Shown here one piece after another: positions 1-5,203 of a stretch of DNA of 8,964 nucleotides. A model generated the notes under the pieces. The model had not been told where the DNA came from and made no database searches. It saw only the letters and a program-made list of their open reading frames with translations. The DNA is taken from positions 1-8,964 of the forward strand of contig CAJMSV010000073.1 of the NCBI GenBank assembly GCA_905216175.1, written 5' to 3'. This DNA comes from an uncultured bacterium. Lineage in GTDB: Bacteria > Actinomycetota > Coriobacteriia > Coriobacteriales > Coriobacteriaceae. The translations under genes and the position numbers were made by a program. Numbering within the stretch: position 1 is the first letter of the stretch; each line of letters starts with the position of its first letter.

Positions 1-1
1 G

Positions 2-328
2 CTAGTCGTGTTTGCTGCCCTGCAATCGGAGTAATCCTTGTGCGACAAGCGAATTGAACACATTGTTCACGGTCTGGCTGGGCAACAACGTATAGGCGCA
101 AATCTCCCGCTGTGACGTACCGTCGTACTCACGGAAGTAGTCGAAAAAGAGATACACGCTGAACAAGAGTCCGGAACGACGCCCATACGCGCCGTAGATC
201 AAGTCGACACGGCGGAACTCCTCGAAGAATGCGATGAGCTGTGTATCGAGATCGCTATGGGCCGCCTGCGCGTGCGCGATCACATCGGCGCGGGGTGACT
301 CGATTTCTGATGTATGCTCAGTGGACAT
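2..328 (-). CDS. Short MarR-like winged-helix regulator, probably truncated
   Basis: A 108-residue protein with a MarR-type layout. Helix FFEEFRRVDLIYGAY (34-48) and GLLFSVYLFFDYF (53-65) precede the DNA-binding helix-turn-helix TSQREICAYTLLPSQTVNNVFNSLVAQGLL (71-100). The frame stops with TAG right after RLQGSKHD, where MarR proteins normally continue with the wing (D-R-R-x-K type) and a C-terminal dimerisation helix to about 140-150 residues. It may therefore be a nonsense or frameshifted copy whose remainder lies beyond the window start. The start ATG 328 has no visible Shine-Dalgarno, and only 42 bases, mostly hairpin, separate it from pglZ. It would depend on read-through or a promoter inside pglZ. 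MarR proteins usually repress nearby genes in response to small ligands; a link to BREX is not established. Confidence 0.65.
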   Translation of the reverse strand: MSTEHTSEIESPRADVIAHAQAAHSDLDTQLIAFFEEFRRVDLIYGAYGRRSGLLFSVYLFFDYFREYDGTSQREICAYTLLPSQTVNNVFNSLVAQGLLRLQGSKHD

Positions 329-336
329 TGGACATG

Positions 337-365
337 GAAGGGGCCGGCCACAGACCGGCCCCTTC
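337..365 (-). terminator. GC-rich hairpin after truncated pglZ
   Basis: Perfect 11-bp inverted repeat: gaaggggccgg at 337-347 pairs with ccggccccttc at 355-365 around a 7-base loop. It begins 5 bases after the pglZ fragment's stop codon and ends 8 bases before the next start codon. No U-tract follows on the minus strand, so termination is likely incomplete or needs Rho. It could instead attenuate or mask translation of the MarR-like gene. Confidence 0.5.
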
Positions 366-370
366 GACCC

Positions 371-847
371 TCAGTGCTGGTCGAGGTCCAGCGGCTTGCC
401 ACCGCCCAAAACGCGCAGGCTCTCGCGCACGGCGTCGATATTCTCGATGCCCAGCTGATCGGCCAAAAGCGAAAGATAGTCAGCCTGGAACTGATCGGCA
501 TACAGCTCAACATCGGCAAGCCAATCACCCTCAAGCCTGCCGCGCGGGCAACGGCGATACAGCAAGATATCGCTCGCAAGGTCATCGCGGTTGATAAGCT
601 TCTTAACGGCAAACATGCGGCCCTCGCAGGCCTCAACAAACCGGACCGGGCGCTCAAAGTCACCGTGAGCGGGCATAACGCCAGCATCGGCCCCCGCGCT
701 GTCGAAACCCTCGGCGGCCAATCGCTCAAACTCAGGGGCAAACTCGCCGTCCGCATCGTGCCAAACCACCACACGGCGGGGCATACATGCGGGCAACGGT
801 TGCAAAAACCGCAGTTTGAGCTGTTCTTCTACATCGATCTTGGGCAT
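371..847 (-). CDS. pglZ: Truncated PglZ, N-terminal domain only
   Basis: A 158-residue protein resembling the start of BREX PglZ. The opening RRVVVWHDADGEF (24-36) corresponds to the usual R-I-V-F-W-Y-D-x-D-x-E-F block, and LLYRRCPRG...DWLADVELYADQFQADYLSLLADQLGI (95-134) matches the block before the phosphatase domain. Full PglZ is usually 800 residues or more; here TGA ends the frame and the alkaline-phosphatase-like domain is absent. None of the remaining 370 bases encodes more of it in any frame. The ATG at 847 has AGGA 5 bases upstream and lies 23 bases after the end of the PglX C-terminal gene, in the canonical pglX-pglZ order. The last residues (about 148-158) look unlike PglZ and may be junction sequence. 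It could be a deletion remnant or a stable single-domain protein; the hairpin just downstream and clean codon use make either possible. Confidence 0.8.
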   Translation of the reverse strand: MPKIDVEEQLKLRFLQPLPACMPRRVVVWHDADGEFAPEFERLAAEGFDSAGADAGVMPAHGDFERPVRFVEACEGRMFAVKKLINRDDLASDILLYRRCPRGRLEGDWLADVELYADQFQADYLSLLADQLGIENIDAVRESLRVLGGGKPLDLDQH

Positions 848-870
848 GAATATCCTTACCGTATCTGCAG

Positions 871-1839
871 TTACTTAATCTTCGCCAGCACATCCTGAAA
901 CTTGGCGTAGTTGACCTTGACGCCGTCATCCAGGTCGATCTTAATCATCTGGTCTGCCAAGTGATGCAGCTTCTCCTCGTAGCCAATGGTCTCTTTGAGC
1001 TGGTCGTTGAGCTTTTTGATGCGCTTATCCAAGCGCACGCGCTCGCCGCGCTCGGCACTGGCAAGGGCATCGTTGGCATAGCCGATCTGCGAGCGATAGC
1101 GCTCCTGCTGCTCATGCACATAGTCGGTGCGGATGCGAGCCAACAGGTCGGGCTGATAGCGATGCATGTAAACAAGGCACTTGAAGCCGTTCTTTTTTCC
1201 ACTGTCGAACAACCAGTAGATGGGACGCTTCTTATAGGTCTGGCAGTGGTCCTTAAAGAAGTCCTTCAAAAAGTAGGTGCGGATTACCTCACGCGAGGTG
1301 CCCTTGCCGCCGAGCGCCTCGGCAATAAAGGCCAGGTTCTGCTCGAGCGTCTCCTCGCCGTACACGGTACGCACAAAGTCGATAAAGTAGCGCACGATGT
1401 CGTCGTCAAAGTACTCATCGTCGGTGATGGGCAGCACGTTATCGCTATCGGGCATAAAGGTCACGTGCGCGGGATCAGACATCTTTGACAGATAGTCGTC
1501 GACCGTGGCGCCCTGATCGGCCAGGACCAGTCCGTCCACATCCAGCGAATAGCGACCAAACATGCACCCCACGGCATAGCTTATGAGCGAGGTGATCTCG
1601 TCGCGCTTGGTACGCACGTATTTGTTGCCTTTATAGCTCTCGGGAATCTCATCTGCGGTATCGAAGATGCGCGCCACCGAAACGAACTTATCCTCGACCT
1701 CGATGGGCACCTCACCCTCCATGTTGTAGATCTTGGCAAAGATTCGGTTGAGCTCTTCCTCGTTAGTGCGAAGCTGCTCGAAGCGAGCATTGACCTCGGC
1801 CTTACGAGCCTCGTATTTATCTTGAAGTAAAGTGGCCAT
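871..1839 (-). CDS. pglX: PglX C-terminal domain encoded as a separate protein
   Basis: A 322-residue protein matching the C-terminal portion of BREX PglX without any methyltransferase motif. Recognisable family blocks in order are NEEELNRIF (26-34), ISYAVGCMFGRYSLD (86-100), the DDEYFDDDIV region (140-149), KKRPIYWLFDSGK (203-215), YMHRY (224-228) and IDLDDGVKVNY (301-311). A charged, probably coiled-coil helix lies at about 240-295. The product starts in the linker just before this domain, so the cut falls at a domain boundary. An in-frame TAG lies 12 codons upstream of ATG 1839, and the AAAGG 10 bases before the ATG can serve as ribosome binding site, so it is translated on its own rather than as a broken tail. 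Together with the 836-residue upstream part it makes up about 1158 residues, normal for PglX. The two may reassemble as a two-chain enzyme; otherwise this is the 3' end of an inactivated gene. Confidence 0.88.
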   Translation of the reverse strand: MATLLQDKYEARKAEVNARFEQLRTNEEELNRIFAKIYNMEGEVPIEVEDKFVSVARIFDTADEIPESYKGNKYVRTKRDEITSLISYAVGCMFGRYSLDVDGLVLADQGATVDDYLSKMSDPAHVTFMPDSDNVLPITDDEYFDDDIVRYFIDFVRTVYGEETLEQNLAFIAEALGGKGTSREVIRTYFLKDFFKDHCQTYKKRPIYWLFDSGKKNGFKCLVYMHRYQPDLLARIRTDYVHEQQERYRSQIGYANDALASAERGERVRLDKRIKKLNDQLKETIGYEEKLHHLADQMIKIDLDDGVKVNYAKFQDVLAKIK

Positions 1840-1870
1840 GACAGACCGCCCTTTCTTTGTTGAAAAGTGC

Positions 1871-1900
1871 GGCTATGCAAATTTAAAATTTGCACTAGCC
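1871..1900. repeat. Strong palindrome in the spacer before the PglX C-terminal gene
   Basis: The arms are ggcta plus tgcaaatt (1871-1883) and aatttgca plus tagcc (1887-1894 and 1896-1900), giving 13 pairs with a 3-base loop and one bulged base at 1895. There is no T-run on either side, so it does not look like an intrinsic terminator. It overlaps the candidate -10 element, which would suit an operator for a dimeric regulator; that is speculative. It could also be a recombination or scar site of the inserted AT-rich block. Confidence 0.5.
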
Positions 1901-1910
1901 AGCTAAACAA
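1882..1910 (-). promoter_or_regulatory. Weak candidate promoter before the PglX C-terminal gene
   Basis: On the minus strand, TTGTTT (1910-1905) and TTTAAA (1887-1882) are 17 bases apart, matching the -35 and -10 consensus at 3 and 4 of 6 positions. The spacer is AT-rich, so chance matches are likely. A promoter here would let the C-terminal pglX part and truncated pglZ be expressed independently of the upstream genes. Confidence 0.25.
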
Positions 1911-1960
1911 TTAACAGATTTAAATTCTTTACGGATTAAAGCGCGTCGTTTATTAATTCC

Positions 1961-2617
1961 CTAGTGTTTGTTGCTCTTTCTATGAATGAGCTTTTCAAAT
2001 TCGCCTCTGCCAGCGTCCTTAAAATAAAAACGAGCGTCAATATCAATCGCCTTTATCCAGTCGGTAAACGCCTTTTGAGGCAGAAGCATCATGGCAGTCG
2101 TTTTTCCACTTGAACCACCAGCTTTATCCTCGAGAAGCATCATTCCATTAGGGAAGTAATACGTACACCCATGTGCAAGTGAATTGCGGATATGAGTTAG
2201 TAAAGTCATTCCTTTACCTGAGTCTTTAGGTTCGGGACCCTTGCGACCAGAGATTGTATAAGGTTGAATACAGACGACCCTCGGACTAACGATATCAATC
2301 GGAGCTTCAATCTCTTGTTTAACTCCATCAGCCGACTTTTGATTTACAGTTGTTTTAAATCCATATTCCTCAATCACATCTCCAAGATTATCAGCCATAA
2401 GTAATTCACGCTTCCCGGAAGGCACCCCTTCATACTCAAGAAGAGTATCGAATGGCAATTGTTTCAATCCATAATCAGAGGCGGTTCTTCTTTGAGAAGC
2501 AGAGTTAGCTACAGATTTAGTCACAAAGAAATCCCAAATAGAAGAAATCTCATCCGGAGTCCAATAGCTAGATTCATGCAGAGACATATGAAATGAAGAT
2601 ATACAGGCTTTGTCCAT
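1961..2617 (-). CDS. HEPN-like protein nested between the two pglX parts
   Basis: A 218-residue protein whose clearest signal is THIRNSLAHG, containing R-N-S-L-A-H at residues 144-149. This matches the R-polar-x3-H catalytic motif of HEPN ribonucleases common in abortive-infection and toxin systems. The surrounding sequence recalls the HEPN family first defined on plasmid pEK499; I could not test that. The rest is not recognised: no signal peptide or membrane segment is seen. The start is ATG 2617, chosen for its AGGTG site. The gene is much poorer in GC than the flanking BREX genes: four counted rows average about 41%, against about 62% in brxC. It sits 9 bases after the pglX stop and is followed by a 121-base AT-rich spacer. 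No obvious antitoxin gene is adjacent, so control by the BREX complex or by coupling is conceivable. The gene is well supported; RNase function is an inference from one motif. Confidence 0.72.
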   Translation of the reverse strand: MDKACISSFHMSLHESSYWTPDEISSIWDFFVTKSVANSASQRRTASDYGLKQLPFDTLLEYEGVPSGKRELLMADNLGDVIEEYGFKTTVNQKSADGVKQEIEAPIDIVSPRVVCIQPYTISGRKGPEPKDSGKGMTLLTHIRNSLAHGCTYYFPNGMMLLEDKAGGSSGKTTAMMLLPQKAFTDWIKAIDIDARFYFKDAGRGEFEKLIHRKSNKH

Positions 2618-2624
2618 AACCAGC

Positions 2625-2630
2625 ACCTAC
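2625..2630 (-). promoter_or_regulatory. Ribosome binding site overlapping the pglX stop
   Basis: Minus-strand TAGGTG contains the TAG stop of the first pglX part (2629-2627), and its AGGTG lies 6 bases before the ATG at 2617. This spacing favours ATG 2617 over the GTG at 2626, which directly follows the stop and would lack a Shine-Dalgarno. The overlap implies translational coupling of the HEPN-like gene to pglX. Confidence 0.55.
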
Positions 2631-5137
2631 ACCAAAGGGTTATATTTGAAATCCCAAGAGGTTTCAAACGAATCCCAATCGGTTTTTGATAGTTCGCGGC
2701 ACGAGTCGACCATGTCGTTGACCAACGGCTCCTGTTCCTCGTTCTGAATGATCGGGTAGGTTGCGATTTGGCCTACCTCGAAATTAAGCGTCGGCGAGAG
2801 CATGCTTGCGACACGCATGATCACGGAGCTGTTACAAGCTCCCTGGAGATACTTGAGTGACTCCTCGTCGCTAAAAACGCTCGTGCCCGCCACATCAAAG
2901 ATATGCCCAGCAGGCTTAAAACGAAACGCAATGGACCCGCTTGAAATCTTCGACCAGGTAATCGATGGGCTAAAGAAGCAGTTTGTATTCTGTGGCCTGG
3001 AAAGTAATCTACCATTCTGGTCTTTGTAATTACGGATCTCCTGTCCGTCATTCTCCCAGTTAACAACTGAGCTATTATTTCCGTACCATTTGCGGAAATC
3101 GCCGCCCTTGTTGTAGGGGAACCACTTGCAAGCGCTTTCAATCGACTCTTGAATAGATCCACAGGAATAGACGCTCTTGCAATCATCGACTTCCCACCAC
3201 TCGCGAACGAAACGAGCGTTCTCGCCAGTAGCAAGCCCTTGGCGCGGCTTGCCATACTCACTGAGCTGTTTTGCGTTTCCAAACGCATCCAGAAGAGCGT
3301 CACTGGCCCAGTAGGCTATGGGGGTGCCGGGGATTTGCTTGAAGGTGTCGGCGTCGCGGCGGTAGAACCAGCCGCAATCGGGGTTTTGGATGGCCTCGAC
3401 CAGTTTGAACCTCTTGGCCTCAGAGCCGTTGATATCAACAAGGCGCACATAGGCGCCCTCGGCGTCCGAATGCTGGTTGTAGATCACGTCAGCTGTAACG
3501 TTGACGACCTCGCCGCCGATAGCATCAAACGCGCGAGGTCCCAGATGGGCCATGGAAACGATTGTCTTGTTGTCGATAACCTTGGCGCGCATCTTCTCAA
3601 AGCTGCCCAGGAACATCCAACTCTGCATGGTAACCATTGCGGCGTAGCCCTTATCCTCGACAAGGTTAAAACCGCGCTCGATAAAGCACGTGCAGAGGTC
3701 GCTCTTCACGTCAGGGTAGTTCTTCTTGATCCACTTGCTCATGAATGGATTAAAGCTGCTGCTGCCCATATACGGAGGATTCGCCACGACGCAGATAAAA
3801 CGACGGGACAGCTTCTCGCAGATGGCGGCAGCGCTTTCGAGCTTAGTTTTGGCCGTAGCGGCAAAAAGGTCATCGGAACAACTCGCGGCGGCAGCCTTGA
3901 GCTCGTCGATCTCGTCCTCTGAGGGATTGAGCAGCGAACCGATCTCGCCCAAATGACTCAGCTCCTCGGCGAGCTTCTTGTTACCCGGCAGCTCGTCCTC
4001 CCCTAGCGGGATGCTCGAGAGCACGGTAACGTCGGCGCGAACGCCACGCCTAAAGAAGCGACGGTCGTGCTCGCGGGCGCACATGGCAAGCGCCAGCTCC
4101 GCGATCTGTGCCGCGCGGGAATCGATTTCCATACCTGCAAGGTTTTTAGTAAGAATGAGCTCGGGAATCTCGCGCTCACGATAGCCGCGCTCCTCGTACA
4201 TATGGAAGAGCAGCTCAAACGCATAGACCAAGATATGGCCCGAGCCGCATGCGGGGTCGCAGAGGGTTATCTCCTCGGGACTCGAAATGCGAATGAAGTC
4301 CTCGTGCTCAGCATCGGGCTCGATGTAATACTCCATGCGCTCGCGTAGCGAACTCCCCGGATTGTTGAGCATCCACAGACGGCCGAGCGAGTTCTCGACC
4401 ATATAGCGCACGATCCACTCGGGGGTGAAGAGCTGCGTGGCGGGCGCGATGTCCGCCGCCGCTGCCTTGCGCTTGGACTTGAAGAACTCGTCTTTAACGT
4501 CGGCATTGTAGTACTGATACATCCAGCCCAGAACGGTTACGCCCTCGCGCCAGTCCTCGTCAGTGAGGACGGCATTGAGTTTGCCCACCACACTGTCAGC
4601 CATCATGAGGCCCTGGGGCAACAGCAGCTCCATGGCTCCGCCCACGCGTTCAAAGACGCCCGGCAGGCAATCGGCAAGCTCCTCGCACTGAGCAACAAAC
4701 AGGTAGCGCCACAACGGTTCATCCAAGCCCGCCATCTTGAGCTCGGCTATGCGATCGGTATCGGCCGTCGCTATCTCCACGTCCAGTGCGTTCTCCACGG
4801 CCTCGCTGCCATGGCTGCCGTCCGCGCGACTTAGCATGCGCATACGGCTGGGAAGCCATCCGCATGCATCCATGAAGCGAATGGCCACGATGCGGTTGAA
4901 CCAGGTGTAGGCCGCACGGTCGCGCAGCGCCTCGTGACCCACCTCTGCCTGCATGCGCAGCAGTTCGTCGCGTTGCTCAATCTCAGCCGGACTTAGGGGT
5001 AGGCCGTTGACGGTCTCGGACCCAACGGGCGCGGGTGCAGGTTCGGTGATGCCGTAACGCACCATCTGCGCCTCCACGCCTTTGATGAGCTCCGTACGGG
5101 CCCAGGTGCAGAAGCTCTTAAGAGCAGAATCGTTCAT
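2627..5137 (-). CDS. pglX: PglX N-terminal, methyltransferase and target-recognition part (split PglX)
   Basis: Adenine-specific DNA methyltransferase of BREX, which marks host DNA and is also needed for defence. The SAM-binding motif I DPACGSG is at residues 294-300 and the catalytic motif IV NPPY at 453-456. LFTPEWIVRYMVENSLGRLW at 237-256 is typical of the family. Residues from about 620 to 830 should hold the target-recognition region. The protein is 836 residues against roughly 1100-1200 for a usual PglX, and it ends soon after FETSWDFKYNPLV, where normal PglX continues into its C-terminal domain. That missing domain is encoded separately at 871-1839. The ATG at 5137 has an AGAAAGG site 10 bases upstream. 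Base composition falls from about 70% GC in a counted row of the methyltransferase part to about 46% in the 3' part (below about 3260), which suggests an exchanged recognition region. The stop TAG overlaps the ribosome binding site of the next gene. Confidence 0.92.
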   Translation of the reverse strand: MNDSALKSFCTWARTELIKGVEAQMVRYGITEPAPAPVGSETVNGLPLSPAEIEQRDELLRMQAEVGHEALRDRAAYTWFNRIVAIRFMDACGWLPSRMRMLSRADGSHGSEAVENALDVEIATADTDRIAELKMAGLDEPLWRYLFVAQCEELADCLPGVFERVGGAMELLLPQGLMMADSVVGKLNAVLTDEDWREGVTVLGWMYQYYNADVKDEFFKSKRKAAAADIAPATQLFTPEWIVRYMVENSLGRLWMLNNPGSSLRERMEYYIEPDAEHEDFIRISSPEEITLCDPACGSGHILVYAFELLFHMYEERGYREREIPELILTKNLAGMEIDSRAAQIAELALAMCAREHDRRFFRRGVRADVTVLSSIPLGEDELPGNKKLAEELSHLGEIGSLLNPSEDEIDELKAAAASCSDDLFAATAKTKLESAAAICEKLSRRFICVVANPPYMGSSSFNPFMSKWIKKNYPDVKSDLCTCFIERGFNLVEDKGYAAMVTMQSWMFLGSFEKMRAKVIDNKTIVSMAHLGPRAFDAIGGEVVNVTADVIYNQHSDAEGAYVRLVDINGSEAKRFKLVEAIQNPDCGWFYRRDADTFKQIPGTPIAYWASDALLDAFGNAKQLSEYGKPRQGLATGENARFVREWWEVDDCKSVYSCGSIQESIESACKWFPYNKGGDFRKWYGNNSSVVNWENDGQEIRNYKDQNGRLLSRPQNTNCFFSPSITWSKISSGSIAFRFKPAGHIFDVAGTSVFSDEESLKYLQGACNSSVIMRVASMLSPTLNFEVGQIATYPIIQNEEQEPLVNDMVDSCRELSKTDWDSFETSWDFKYNPLV

Positions 5138-5164
5138 GGTTGATGAGCCTTTCTAAACGCCATA

Positions 5165-5196
5165 AGCCACCGGTGCGCGCTTTGGCACCGGTGGCT
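5165..5196 (-). terminator. Perfect hairpin in the brxC-pglX gap
   Basis: A perfect 12-bp inverted repeat (arms 5165-5176 and 5185-5196, left arm agccaccggtgc, 8-base loop) starts 7 bases after the brxC stop codon. It is GC-rich, but on the minus strand it is followed only by TATGGCGTTTAG, without a real U-tract. A strong intrinsic terminator is therefore unlikely. A leaky terminator or RNA-stabilising stem that lowers downstream expression relative to brxC is an inference. Confidence 0.5.
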
Positions 5197-5203
5197 CCGC
5201 GGG

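Noticed and set aside
2..370. Frameshifted continuation of pglZ
   Set aside because: None of the frames shows PglZ phosphatase motifs, and most of this stretch is occupied by the MarR-like frame; the domain is absent here rather than shifted.
1871..1900. Intrinsic terminator after the HEPN-like gene
   Set aside because: The stem is mostly A/T in its inner part and no T-run follows on either strand.
2624..2626. GTG start for the HEPN-like gene directly after the pglX stop
   Set aside because: It would have no ribosome binding site, whereas ATG 2617 has AGGTG at good spacing.
1840..2640. Programmed frameshift or read-through joining the two pglX parts
   Set aside because: The parts are separated by a complete 218-codon gene and a spacer with stops in the relevant frame; no slippery site or direct overlap exists.
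3149..3922. Long plus-strand open frame (257 codons) opposite pglX
   Set aside because: It is antisense to the well-supported methyltransferase frame, has no recognisable domain, and is expected from the strong G/C bias at third codon positions. The same applies to the plus-strand frames at 314-898, 961-1488, 5558-6247, 6335-6832, 7463-7894 and 8090-8788.
871..5137. Recombinase-driven pglX switching with inverted partial copies, as in some lactobacilli
   Set aside because: No recombinase gene and no duplicated or inverted pglX segment was seen in the window; such copies could still lie outside it.
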